The notes under the pieces are model-generated. The model saw only the letters and a list, made by a program, of their open reading frames with translations. It did no database searches and was not told where the DNA came from. A stretch of 64,000 nt of DNA, from NCBI RefSeq assembly GCF_963678635.1, contig NC_087065.1:22773254-22837253 (forward strand), in the 5' to 3' direction. Both the position numbers and the translations under genes were made by a program. This document shows positions 11,862-23,705 of this stretch, piece by piece. The first letter of the stretch is position 1. Each line of letters starts with the position of its first letter. Origin of the DNA: Symsagittifera roscoffensis. Taxonomy: Eukaryota; Xenacoelomorpha; Acoela; Convolutidae.

Positions 11862-14275
11862 TGATGAACATTTGCAGGCTTCAACAATGCAGTTGATATA
11901 GATTCTCGATTATGATTACTCTTATTTGTCATGGTATGGTTATAATGCTCATCAGTAAAAAAATTTAACGCATGTACTCATAGAAGAACTTGTTTTTACT
12001 AAAAGCTTTGCGCTCTTAAATTTTATCATGTTGAGAGAAAAACGTTTAAACGTGTTTCGATGGTTATTAAGAGAAAGCAGAAGAGATTGAGCAAGCATTA
12101 CTGCAAATAAAAAATTGTCGCGATTACAAACAAAATCAATACGTCCTCCCTTTTCCACTCAAACTGCGAGTTCAATAGTATGGGTTGCGTTTTGGGAATG
12201 GGTTATGATTAATAAGTGACAAAATAAAATTCTCCGTGAGATCTTTTTTTTTCATTAAAAACTAGGAAAACAGAAAGAATGGCTAGGCAGTTTGATATTC
12301 CAAGAAGATTTAAAATTTTGTTATAGCCTTTAGTTGGGCGATGTAGTCCAAAGTATGAGCTACCCGGGTCGAGGTCCGCGGCGTGGGAAAAGACCGGCGC
12401 GACTCAAATTTGGCAATTGCAGACCGGCGCGACTTTACGTTGGCAATTCCAGACTGGCGCGAGCAAAACTTGGCAATGGAAGACCAGCGCGATTGAAAAA
12501 AAACCACCGCGACCGGCGCGACTCAAAACACCGTCGGAACCGGCGTGACCTAAGATAATGGCTTGACCGGCTTGACTGAAAATTATCAATTTCAGACCGG
12601 CGCGACTTGGAATGAACCGCCGCGACATGCGCGACTGAGCAAAATACCAAAAGTATTTTCTTAAGCTGCGCCATCGGTCTTATCTTAAATCGCGCCGCTC
12701 AAATTGTTTCTTAAGTCGCGGAGTCGGTCTTTTCCTAAGTCGCGCAGCTTCAGTCTTTGCTTAAGTCGCGCCATCAGTCTTGGCTTAAGTCGCGCCGCTT
12801 CAGTTTTTTTTAAGTTGCGCCGCTTAAATCTTTTCTTAAGTGGCTCCGTCAGTCTTTGCTTAAGTCGTGCTTTTCAGGTCTTTTCTTAATTCGCGCCGCT
12901 TAAACTTTTTCTTAAATCGCGCCGCTTAAGTCTTTTCTTAAGTCGCGCCGTCAGTCTTTGCTTAGGTCGCGCCTTTAAGGTCTTGCCTTAAGTGGCACCG
13001 CTTAAGTCTTTTCTTAGAAAAAACTTAAGCGGCGCGACTTAAGAAAAGACTTAAGCGGCGCGACTTGAGAAAAAACTGACGGCGCGACTTAAGAAAACAC
13101 CGACGGCCCGACTTTAAAAAAGACTTAAGCGGCGCAACTTAACAAAAAACTTAAGCGGCGCGACTTGAAAAAAGACTGGCGGCGCGACTTAAGAAAACAC
13201 CGACGGTGCGACTTAAGAAAAGACTTAAGCGGCGCGACTTAAGAAAAGACTTAAGCGGCGCGACTTAAGAAAAGACTTAAACGGCGCGACTTAAGAAAAG
13301 ACTGAAGGCGCGAATTAAAAAAAGATTGACAGCGCGACTTAAGAAAAGACTGACGGCGCGACTTAAGAAAAGACTTAAGCGGCACGACTTTAGAAAAAAC
13401 TGACGGCGCGAATTAGGAAAAGACTGACGGCGCGACCTGAGAAAACACTGATGCGCGACTGAAGAAAAGACTTAAGCGGCGCGACTTAAGAAAAGACTTA
13501 ACCGGCGGGACTTGAGAAAAAACTGACGGCGCGACTTAAGAAAACACCGACGGCCCGACTTTAAAAAAGACTTAAGCGGCGCAACTTAACAAAAAACTTA
13601 AGCGGCGCGACTTGAAAAAAGACTGGCGGCGCGACTTAAGAAAACACCGACGGCGCGACTTAAGAAAAGACTTAAGCGGCGCGACTTAAGAAAAGACTTA
13701 AGCGGTGCGACTTAAGAAAAGACTTAAACGGCGCGACTTAAGAAAAGACTGAAGGCGCGACTTAAAAAAAGATTGACAGCGCGACTTAAGAAAAGACTGA
13801 CGGCGCGACTTAAGAAAAGACTTAAGCGGCACGACTTTAGAAAAAACTGACGGCGCGAATTAGGAAAAGACTGACGGCGCGACCTGAGAAAACACTGATG
13901 CGCGACTGAAGAAAAGACTTAAGCGGCGCGACTTAAGAAAAGACTTAACCGGCGGGACTTAAGAAAAGACTTTAGCGGCGCAACTTAAGAACAGACTGAA
14001 GTCGCGACTTAAGAAAAAACTTACGGCGCGGCTAAAGAAAAGACTTAAGCGGCACGACCTAAGAAAAGACTTAAGCGGCTTGACTTAAGAAAAGACTGAC
14101 GGCGCGACTTAAGAAAAGACTGACGGCGCGAATTAAGAAAAGACTGACGGCGCGACTTAAAAAAAAACTGACGGCGCGACTTAAGCACGCGGCGCGACTG
14201 CGAAATCCAGTCTGAAAACAGTATGCGGCGGGCGCGACTTACAAAGTCTTTTCTTAAGTCGCGGACGTCGACCAG
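11862..14275 (+). repeat. Foldback satellite unit 3
   Basis: Full spacer, then a decamer block at about 12,390-12,640. The switch point is centred on 13,015. The reverse arm is the longest (about 13,016-14,210) and contains an internal duplication: a ~447-base block starting near 13,061 recurs starting near 13,508, with the same private variants (for example AACACCGACGGCCCGACTTT and AACACTGATGCGCGACTGAA). The array decays into unique sequence by about 14,275. Confidence 0.8.
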
Positions 14276-15189
14276 GCTAAACTTTCAACTTTGCCAGTTA
14301 GTCCCGTTTTGAATTTACAGATCTCAAATTAGGCGGTGCCATCAAATTAGAGTGCGATTTTAAATACTGCAACTATTTTAATGAGCTGGCCCTAAAGCCC
14401 TAAAAACAATGCGCTAGTTGGCCAGTTATTTGAATTATAAAAAAGTTGCTGAAAATTTTGATTTGTTTACTACATCATGAAGCCTTTTAATGAAGAAAAC
14501 AAGAAAAAGGTTAAACATTAGATCGAAAAAAGTGAGTACTAGACAGGTAAATGGAAGTTACTCGTCAAAGTTGCGGTTGCTAGAATATGTTCATAATTGC
14601 CAAGGAAAAGAGTTTTTTGAACAAAAACTTGAAATTGATCAAAAAGAAGTCAATATAAAAAACTGAAATTTATAAAAACTTAATACTTTTACATGAATCA
14701 GTAACATTTAACAAAAATGCTGCGGCTTTTATATGATATATGTTTATATAGCTTTTATATTTACTTTATTTAGTTCTTCTAATATAGTTTAGAAACCAGT
14801 ATGGATTAATTTAATCTTATGTATTGATTTGTAAACTTTATCATAAAGCATGCATTTGTTAAGTTCCAGGTTTCGTTGACAAATTTATAAGTGTTCCGAT
14901 AAAAATGCAGCTTTTTGCAAAGTAGCAAATAATCGGTAGGTGCAATACACAAATTGATTTCAATTATCTCGATTCTTACCCGAGTCAAACTGGTAGAATC
15001 ATGGTCAGACCGAGGTACGGCGAATAGACACTGAATAAATTTCGAAATATTTAAATTCTATGCCTATGCTCAAAATCGTGCCTAATAGATTTTGAAATTG
15101 TGATTCCAAGATGTGAAAAAATCATTTTTCCAGAAAGCGTAACATTTTTCTTAGAAATTGAATTGCAAGCAAATTCAGTACATTTGTCA

Positions 15190-15392
15190 AAACTTTCCAA
15201 AAACTGCCTAAAAACGCTTTTTTGGCCTGTTTTTCAAAATTTTGCTGCGAAGAATTTGGCCAAGACGAAACAGTGCTTTGGTAGAGCTCGAAAAATCAAT
15301 TTGGATGACCTAAAAAAAAGTAGACAAAAGTTTCGAAAATTTTTCGAAAATCCGCTCCCCCTCTCGAGAAAATCCTAGATCTGCCCCTGAGT
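15190..15392 (+). repeat. Interspersed repeat R1, copy iii
   Basis: The shared internal piece (GGCCTGTTTTTCAAAATTTT near 15,225), the GAGCTCGAAAAATCAATTTG section and the end (CTCTCGAGAAAATCCTAGAT, then CTGCCCCTG) match copies i and ii in the same order. It overlaps a 92-codon ORF (15,100-15,378), which is therefore a repeat-derived frame rather than a gene. Confidence 0.6.
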
Positions 15393-18300
15393 CGGAGAAC
15401 ATGGAACACAATTTATTTTAAGAATTGGAATACAAAGGCGATGGGGAAAAAACGATGACAAACAAGGTTTTTTTTGAATCGGTTGTCATGATTGGATCAG
15501 AACAACTAATCGAAAACCGAATAGAGACCATTTGTGAACTGCAAAAAAAATCTTTAATTTATCAAAAATCATCTTTTGCCGGAGAACTTACACTCTATTC
15601 AGTTTTAACAAACGGCACGCTGAAAAATTTGAATATTTGCATTCAACATCTCAAATTTTGTAAAATTTGCTACTGAAGTCACTCAAATTAAAGTGTTGCG
15701 ACCTTGCCGACAGAAAGTTGAACTTTTTACAAAATTTACATCCAGTCATTGAAGTAAACGTAGCGCAATTTACATGTCGTTATTTGATTCCGCGAAGGTA
15801 GCGCAATCAAAAAGCAATCTGAACACAAAAACTTTTAAATTAAGAAAAATTTTCAACCTTTGCACTTTTTATGATTCCTTAAAACTTGCTTGTAGTCTTT
15901 TTTGCAAGTTTTGCGTTACCTTCAAATTGCACTTTAATTTTTTGTTTTGATTTAAATTTGATATGGACTTTTCCGGTCAAACTTGAGCTGGGCATTTTTT
16001 TTTCTTCAGTCAAACTCCGACAAACTTTTTCGGATTTTTTTTTCAAGTTTTTAAATTGAAGTGCATTTTGATTTAACACTAAATTAAATGGCACGGAAAA
16101 GTATCAGGGCTCTGAAATTTGATTTCAGGGTTTGCCTTGTTTTGTTTTGATAAGATCAATCTGGTGAGAATAAATTAATTTTTTTATATCGGCTGCTTAG
16201 GATCAAGCCACCGGGCTGAGGTCATCGAGTTATGCATCGACCTTATGCGTCGGCCAATTTCAGCTCTCGTTTTTTGGGGCGAACCATGTCCACTATTGAC
16301 CTCGTTAATTGAATATATACGCTGTCAACTCTGGTCAAAATTGATTGACTTTGGTGGTTTTTGCTCATGCCTAGATCATTACATTTTTGACCCAACACGG
16401 GCATTAGTCTTTTCCCTCAATCTCGTCGGCCATGCATCTAAGCCGCGTTAAAAGCATATTATGCATGTAATCGTCATCGGTTAGCCCTTCAAATGAAACT
16501 TATTTAAACTTCTGACTAATAATATACAAAGCGCAATTTTTTCTTCGTCGTTAGTTTCTCCTATTATTTTTGACAAAATAGTTTCCTATTATTTTCCATC
16601 AAAATGTGAGCTCTTTTTATTCCATTGATAAATTAATTGGAGTAGCCTTGCACCTACCGCAGAAACATTTCATTCAATTTGGAGAGATTCATATGAAATA
16701 CATGTAAATTTTTACTTCCGAAAATGAAAAAACTTTCGTTTAAATAAAATGACAGGAATTTTTTGTCAGGAAAAATCTCTTTTTCTCTCAGCTGTTCGAC
16801 CCTATTGGCCACATGTTTCGACTTTTAAGTTTCGTTTGAACTCATTTAAAAAACATAGAGTTTCATAAAGAGGAACTTTAATTTTTTTTTGAGTATCAGG
16901 AAGCCTTAATAGCGACAAGCCATCAAGTCAGTATCATGCCCACTATTAATTCACTGAAAACATGAAAATAAAGTAAATTTTCACTCTCAATTGGTTTGTG
17001 TTTTGCAAAATGCCATGCAAACCTTTTTGAAAATTTATCATAATGATGAAAGTTGAAAACTTCATCATCACTCAAACTGTTGAAGCAGCATTACGGAAGA
17101 AGAAATTGACAAATTCATGTCGTTATTAAAATTTCTAGCCTATGTTTTGCGCATTCAACGCTGTTAGTTTTTTTGGAATCTCAAAGATGTACTTTTGGTG
17201 TGCTATTTCTTCGACTCGTTACTCTGCCAATTTTCTTGAGGGAAAAAAACTTTTATTGGCAGTGTAATTTTTGCGAGCACTTTCGAGGGAAAGATTTCTT
17301 GTATCGACTGGATAGGTCAAAGATTTTCTTAGTGAGATGGATGAGGTCTGTTGTCAACTCTGGTCTACTTTGGTTAACTTTGGTCGTCGTTGCTCAGCCA
17401 TAGTTCACTTTTATCAATCCACGACTGTCTGTGGTCGGTTTTCCTGAATATCGCCGACTGTGCATCAAAATTGTTTAAAATTAATGCGCTTGAAACTCAT
17501 CTTTCACTCTGAAGCTCGGAAAACGATTTTTTCGAAGATTTATTAAATGAATTTTTAAAATTGTATAGGCAATTTAGAAAAAAAAATACTAGAAAAAATC
17601 GTTAGGTAGGTTGAAAGCATTATCATCATTCATACAATTGGAGCAGCATGACTTAAATTCAAACTGACGCATTGATATCATTACATTAAATAGAAAACCT
17701 ATAGTTTCCGCTTTCAGACGCGGTTGTTTTTCCGAGATCTCGGACAAACGTCTATAATTACGCGCAGTGAAATGGAAGTCAAAATACAAGAACTGGAACT
17801 GAAACAGAACCAATTCACTCAAGGCGCAATATAATGTAGCCTTCTAACAAAAACTCAAGGTCGAAAAAATCGCAAAGATCTCGTTAAGGCCGCAAAAACC
17901 TACAAAATGAAACACTAGTTCACTAGTTTGCTTGAATAGTATTCTGTTTTTTAGTTGTCAAAACCGATAACCGTAAATTTTTTAACCAACCTGCAATGTT
18001 TTTTTTCCTAAATAAGTTTTTAAAAAAACTTTGACTAAAATGAGTTCAATTATACCAGTTTTGCTTTCAAATTGCTTTATCAGAATTGTGAATGGCTTTT
18101 CTTCAATTAGATGGCCAAGCAGGCGATAAATTTAAATGGCTATGAAAAATTACACTAATTAAACTACCTACCAGTATTTATAGAAAATGTTTTTGAGTTA
18201 TGTATTCAAAGGCTCTGCTGATGTTCCGGTCAAAAAATGCCACAAAATATTAACACTCTTAAATGGACAGAAAAGGACTTTTAATTTGGAATAGCGCAAA

Positions 18301-18659
18301 ATTGGAGCGAACTCAATTTTACTGACCGTACTACTGGGACTTAAACCCAAAGTGCTCAATCAACCTGAGAATTGCTAATAACCGTGGAATGGAAGTATAT
18401 AAAAATCAAAATAACTTCCGATTAAGTCTCCAAATGCAGCAAGTTTTCATTTCATTACGAAGGTAAATTGTGTACTCGATAGGCGCACAGTTTGGAGTTT
18501 GTAAGTCACTTGAATCCATAGACAAGTTTTTGAACATGCTCCAAAGTGCACGTAGATTGCCCTCACCACATTTCTGTGGATTTGCCGCACAAATATCACT
18601 AACAAATAATTTGTCGGCACATTAAGTTTGTCACGAATTCCGTAACGAGCGATTATATC

Positions 18660-18930
18660 TAGTTGTTCCGGATTCCGCAAATGTCAGCATTCCACAAATT
18701 TTAAGCCGATTTTTCAAATGTGCGAGGATTACGCAAATTTGTAAGCGGTTTACGCCAATATTTGTACAAATGAGGATTTCACGACAGCGTATTTAACTAT
18801 GCCCCATTTTTTTTTATTTATAGAGATTCCAGCAGCAATTCCGCAATCCGCAAGTTTTGTTGCGGATTCCGCAAGTTTTGGATGCGGATTTTGCAATTTT
18901 TGGATGCTGATTCTACAATTTCGCCTGTTT
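18660..18930. repeat. TGCGGATTCCGCA degenerate repeat cluster
   Basis: Several copies of a near-palindromic motif around GCGGATTCCGCAAGTTTTG are spaced about 20-35 bases apart (for example 18,841-18,905), with decayed forms from 18,668. A related cluster lies at 38,868-39,035. Confidence 0.5.
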
Positions 18931-19624
18931 TAGCGGCAACTTTAAGCAATACAGTGTTTAAGCAAGTTGTTTGTGGAATCTTAAAAAAAAAGATCCAAGA
19001 AAATAATCAGCAGCGAATTTTTGGGAGGTTGATGTAACCAGTTTTGAAAAAAATCAATGAATACACCAGTAAAATTTGCGGAACGACCAAAAAAACGACT
19101 AACAATTGGCTGGAAATTGCACTTCATTGGATCCATTTTGTCCGTGATAGCTGAGGGGCCAATTGCACTGAAAATTAACCTTATTTACTACCTTTACTTA
19201 GAACATAGGGAAACTTGTTATAAGCAAACCGGTTTTGTGCTTCCTCGATATTTTTAAATCATTTAGGTTTGCTTTGGAACAATTCAATCGCACGGCCATT
19301 TCGGATTGCTAATTTTTTAAAACTATCTCTTGTCATTAGTGATTTTGTAGCGATAAAATAAAAAAGCAAACAAATAAACCAAAAATATACATCTATACAT
19401 GTAGTTATTATTCCTTACCAGACCGTTTTATTTGGTTCAAGTAGCCGGAGAAACTATATTGAATCTTTTTTCAATGGTTTTTTGAAATTGTATGAAAACT
19501 GTATGATTAGCATTTTTCCATACATTTGATGTAGGAAATTGTAAGATAAGCATTTTCGGTGTGGGGAAATGTAAGATAAGCATATGGAGGCCTTTTTGTT
19601 GGTTTTAATCGGTTTTCTTTATAA

Positions 19625-19800
19625 GACCGCTCAAAAACCGCTCAAAACTTGCTTGAAAAACCGTTCAAAAATCACCGCAAGAAATGAGCGGTTTTTGAGC
19701 GGTTTTTCAAAAAAAACGCCCAAACCGCTCAAACCGCTCAAATTTTGCTGGAAAACCGCTCAAACCGCCCATATCTTGAGCGGTTTTTGAGCGGGATCTC
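19625..19800. repeat. ACCGCTCAAA / GAGCGGTTTT cluster
   Basis: About a dozen copies of the 10-mer AACCGCTCAA or its complement TTGAGCGGTT are packed into 175 bases in both orientations, so the strand can fold on itself. The ORF that runs through it (19,584-19,790, rich in PLKPLK) is a by-product of the repeat. Confidence 0.65.
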
Positions 19801-20056
19801 GACCCGGGTATAAAAAATAATATATTTGTTTCTGTCTGTGTCTGAGTGTTTGTCTGCATCCGAATTCTTTCTTCGATAAAAATTGCACAATACTACGCAA
19901 AAATTTTCAGGCTCTGCTCCAGTTTCCCATCAACATAGTGAAATAATAGTATTAAGTTACATGAAACTTATAATACGGTAATTTACACCTTAGAAATGTG
20001 ATCTATTTTTTTTCTTGCTCACGTATTTTTTTGCAGCTTACAACATCAAATGTTAT

Positions 20057-20599
20057 TGTTCCGACTTTCGATACGAAAGTAACGGAATATTTGTGCTCGG
20101 GGTGGGTTTTTTTTTCTTCAGACAAATTTCGACTTTTTAACTAGCCATTTTGACGGAATTTTTTATATCATTCAAAAAGTATTGTTGTCCTGAGCTTAAA
20201 TTTGAAAATATTTCACCTGTGATCATTTTTCGTAAAGTTATGAGGGTTTAAAGATTGCCATTTTGGCCATTTTGACCAACTTGGGACAATTCACGCGCGA
20301 TATAATTCGCGCTATTAACGCGTAAGCGGAGATTTAATCCGTCTTAGAAATCGTTCCAAATTGGTTGAACGAAGCTTATTTGCCATAATTGATTTGTTAC
20401 AAGGAACGAAATTTCTCTTTTTGCACTTTATATGGCGTGAGGGGGGATTATTTTCATTAAAAAAATTTCGAATTTTAGAAAAAAAAAATTTCATTTTATT
20501 TTATTTCATTTAATTTTTTTATGTTATTACTGCTGCTCCATAAACCTTAAAAGGCAGTCGGAACATTCAGGGCTTCGCCCTGATACGAGCAGTCTTGTT
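20057..20599 (+). mobile_element. HINE-like (Helentron-derived) element, copy A
   Basis: About 0.54 kb and non-coding. It starts TGTTCCGACT, followed at once by a small hairpin (CTTTCG ATA CGAAAG). The reverse complement AGTCGGAACA lies at 20,556-20,565, inside the 3' end, and is followed by the perfect hairpin TCAGGGC-TTC-GCCCTGA (20,567-20,583) and the end ...GCAGTCTTGT. An asymmetric inverted repeat with a stem-loop 3' end, and insertion into T-rich sequence without an obvious target duplication, is the known architecture of Helentron-associated interspersed elements. No Rep/helicase is encoded, so it would need an autonomous partner elsewhere. Confidence 0.75.
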
Positions 20600-21003
20600 T
20601 TATTTAGGTTTTTGTAAGTCGAATTTTAGAACAAATTAAAGAAGAGAACTGGAAAAGAGCCCATTTTTGACAGTTAAACAGCCTATTCCAACCAATTTTG
20701 AGTCCTATAGCCACTACATGTAATCTTCAGGTTTTTGCTTAACCCATTTTTTGTCATCGGGTATAGTTGAAAATCAGTCACGGTACAACGCGACATATGG
20801 AACATCATTTAGTTTCTTACTTTTTCTCTCAAGCCTCGAAAAAGATTCATATGAAAGTATATTTAAGATGTGTAGTTTGATTTACGATTTTAAGTACTGG
20901 GCCACAATTTGCTATACAGCTAGTTGTTTATATGTTTCATGCTATACAATAAAAGATAAAAAAATTAGTAGAAATTTAAAAAAAAAACTATAACATTTAA
21001 GTC

Positions 21004-21327
21004 TCAATTCTCTCCACGACAGCAAGAGTATCTATTGAATCGTGACACGATCGAAAACCATGGATACATGTACTGCAAAACTCGTTCACTCCACGAGTCT
21101 CCTGTTCTGTGTCGATCTGAACCGAGTCGCTCTCCTTGAAATTCCGACCTCTCATGGCGTCTTGTATTTTGAATATTTGTTGACGTTCTAGGGTTCCGGT
21201 CAGCAAGGTTATCAATTTGCAACGCTGAAGAAGGGGTATCCAAAGTGGGGCCATCACAAGCGGAGTCTTCTTTGTCTGACTGGTGATAAAACGAAATGTA
21301 GGAGTTATTAGATAGATCTACTGGCAT
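21004..21327 (-). CDS. Unidentified candidate coding fragment
   Basis: A relatively GC-rich patch, open on the minus strand in two overlapping frames (21,004-21,327, 107 codons; 20,997-21,257, 86 codons). The first half of one frame and the second half of the other look most protein-like, which would imply a frameshift near 21,180, but this is a judgement by eye. The product is polar and rich in Ser, Asp and Arg, with no domain I recognise. Its upstream end coincides with the left boundary of the 3.1 kb duplication (21,320), so it may be an exon truncated by that rearrangement. It could equally be non-coding. Confidence 0.25.
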   Translation of the reverse strand: MPVDLSNNSYISFYHQSDKEDSACDGPTLDTPSSALQIDNLADRNPRTSTNIQNTRRHERSEFQGERLGSDRHRTGDSWSERVLQYMYPWFSIVSRFNRYSCCRGEN

Positions 21328-21493
21328 GTTCGAAGAAGCAAGAAAACGAAAAGAATGCTTCGTTTTATCGAGGCGGATTTTTCACAAAGTGACAACTAAG
21401 AAGTTGAATTATTTCTATATTTTTCACTTATGCGAAAAAAATTTAAAAAAAAAATTTTGTCTGTTTTTGGTTTCCGGTAAACCGATGATGTAA
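21320..21493 (+). pseudogene. Orphan 3' exon half of candidate gene
   Basis: Encodes the same C-terminal stretch as the intact candidate at 24,421-24,594, beginning at TGMFEEARKRK and ending GKPMM-stop, but it has no upstream half because the duplication starts here. Differences from the intact copy are few. It is presumably not functional alone. Confidence 0.5.
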
Positions 21494-21600
21494 TCTCGTC
21501 TTGAATATTACTAAATTTCTATTGCGTCATTTATATTATAATTTTGAAGAACAATGACTTGACCTTCTATTGTTTTGGTTTCATGGTTAAATAATTTTAT

Positions 21601-21971
21601 TGTTCCGACTTTCGATACGAAAGTAACGGAATATTTGTGCTCGGGGTGGGTTTTTTTTTTCTTCAGACAAATTTCGACTTTTTAACTAGCCATTTTTGAC
21701 GGAATTTTTTTTATATCATTCAAATGGTATTGTTGTCTTGAGCTTAAATTTGAAAAGATATTTCACCTGTGATCTTTTTTCGTAAAGTTATGAGGGTTTA
21801 AGGATTGCCATTTTGGCCATTTTGACCAATTTGGGACAATTAACGCGCGATAAAATTCGCGCTATTAACGCGTAAGCGGAGATTTAATCCGTCTTATAAA
21901 TCGTTCCAAATTGGTTGAACGAAGCTTATTTGCCATAATTGATGTGTTACAAGGAACGAAAACTATCTTTT
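21601..21971 (+). mobile_element. HINE-like element, copy B (5' part only)
   Basis: The 5' end TGTTCCGACTTTCG is intact. It stops at AACTATCTTTT, where copy C begins. The matching position in unit 2 shows that this is an insertion site; the 3' remainder, retained in unit 2, is missing here. Confidence 0.75.
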
Positions 21972-22504
21972 TGTTCCGACTTTCGATACGAAAGTAACGG
22001 AATATTTGTGCTCGGGGTGGGTTTTTTTTTCTTCAGACAAATTTCGACTTTTAAACTAGCCATTTTTGACGAAATTTTTTATATCATTCAAAAGTTATTG
22101 TTGTCCTGAGCTCAAATTTGAAAAGATATTTCACTTGTGATTATTTTTCGTAAAGTTATGAGGGTTTGAAGATTGCCATTTTGGCCAATTTTGGACAATT
22201 AACACGCGATATATTTCGCGCTTTTAACGCGTAAGCGGAGAGTTAATCCGTCTTAGAAATCGTTCCAAATTAGTTGAAAGAAGCTTATTTGCTTTAATTG
22301 ATTTGTTACAAGGAGCGAAATTTATCCTTTTGTACTTTAATTGGCGTGTGGGGGGATGATTTTCATTTAAAAAATTCAAATTTTAGAAATTTTTTATTTT
22401 CATTTTGTTTTATTACATTTAATTTTTTAATGTTATTACTGCTCCATAAACCTTAAAAGGCAGTCGGAATATTCAGGGCTTTGCCCTGATGTGAGCAGTC
22501 CTGT
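21972..22504 (+). mobile_element. HINE-like element, copy C
   Basis: Full length. 5' TGTTCCGACT; 3' hairpin TCAGGGC-TTT-GCCCTGA at 22,473-22,489; the internal inverted repeat has one change (AGTCGGAATA). Inserted in copy B and followed head-to-tail by copy D. Confidence 0.75.
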
Positions 22505-23039
22505 TGTTCCGACGTTTGATACGAAAGTAACGGATTATTTGTGCTCGGGGTGGGTTTTTTTTTTCTTCAGACAAATTTCGACTTTTTAACTAGCCATTTT
22601 TGACGGATTTTTTATTTCATTCGAAAGGTATTGTTGTCCTGAGCTCAAATTTGAAAAGATATTTTACCTGTGATTATTTTTCGTAAAGTTACGGGGGTTA
22701 AAAGATTGCCATTTTGGCCAATTTGGGACAATTAACGCGCGATATATTTCGCGTTATTAACGCTTAAGCGGAGAGTTAATCCATCTGAGAAATCGTTCCA
22801 AATTGATTAAAAGAAGCCTATTTGCCATAATTGGTTTGTTACAAGGAGCGAAATCTATCCTTTTGTACTTTATATGACGTGTGGGGGGATGATTTTTATA
22901 AAAAAAATTTCAAATTTTAGAATTTTTTTTTTTTCATTTTGTTTTATTTCATTGAACTTTTTAATGTTATTACTGCTCCATAAACCTTAAAAGGCAGTCG
23001 GAACATTCAGGGCTTCGCCCTGATATGAGCAGTCTTGTT
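22505..23039 (+). mobile_element. HINE-like element, copy D
   Basis: Full length. The 5' end is slightly altered (TGTTCCGACGTTTGATACG), so its 5' hairpin is weakened. The 3' hairpin TCAGGGC-TTC-GCCCTGA is at 23,007-23,023. It abuts the 3' end of copy C directly. Confidence 0.75.
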
Positions 23040-23705
23040 AAATTTTAGAATTCAACTTGCAAACACGATGACTCATAAGATAAACTTTTCCTTTGGTGTT
23101 TCTAGGTGTTTGCTGATCTTAATTCACTGAATCTGATAGATTTCTAGAGAGAAGTAAAAAGTACTTGTTAGCGTCTAATTTGACATATGCAATTGTTTTC
23201 TAATTAATTTTTTGATGAAACATTGGTTAATCATCGCGACACTGAACTTGGATAAGAAAATCATTCAAGAAGCTCGATGATATGATAAAGCTGCCATGTT
23301 GGAATTGCTACGGTTTGCTAACATTTCCATATGCACCAAAACATGGTAAGTTATGAGAAATTCGTACGAAAAGAATGAAACCGATATGCAATCGTACGTT
23401 TTACATTTAAAAAAAATTGCTGCTACAAAACGTTCAAAAGGGTATTTTGACACTTCGTTTTTGATTTGCCGCGTGCACACTGCTTTTAGCTGATTTCACG
23501 AATCCCTTGTTGGTATATTGCGAAATTCTAAGTAGTATGTTGTGATTTCTAACGCATAAAATAAGTACATTTTTCATAAGCTCTGGCAGTTTTTTTATCA
23601 GACAAGATCGGTCAATAAATGCTAATATCAAAAGAAATTGAATATACGCCTAGCCTAATTATATCGCTGACTGATTTTGAACTTAATTTTTGAGACTAAC
23701 CGGAG

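Larger units (their letters stand above)
8632..14275. repeat. Three-unit foldback satellite array
   Basis: Three higher-order units (8,632-10,221; 10,222-11,861; 11,862-14,275) each begin with the same segment (ATGATRAACATTTGCAGG...). Each then carries a shared spacer, a block of GGCGCGACT decamers, a forward array of AGTCGCGCCGC monomers, a palindromic switch point, and a reverse array of GGCGCGACTTAAG monomers. Monomers are about 24-26 bases and come in two types, one ending CTTAAGC and one ending CTGACG. The array is far richer in GC and CpG than its surroundings. The long intra-strand complementarity resembles Foldback-type elements, whose inverted repeats are made of short tandem units, but no transposase is visible. 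Confidence 0.85.
14280..19580. other. Gene-poor region, no supported gene
   Basis: ORFs here are short, AT-driven and without recognisable domains. The stretch contains R1 copy iii (15,190-15,392) and a TGCGGATTCCGCA cluster (about 18,660-18,930). I see no other structure. Confidence 0.55.

Noticed and set aside
8632..14275. CRISPR-like array of short repeats and spacers
   Set aside because: Monomers are contiguous with no unique spacers of fixed length, orientation reverses within each unit, and the context is eukaryotic.
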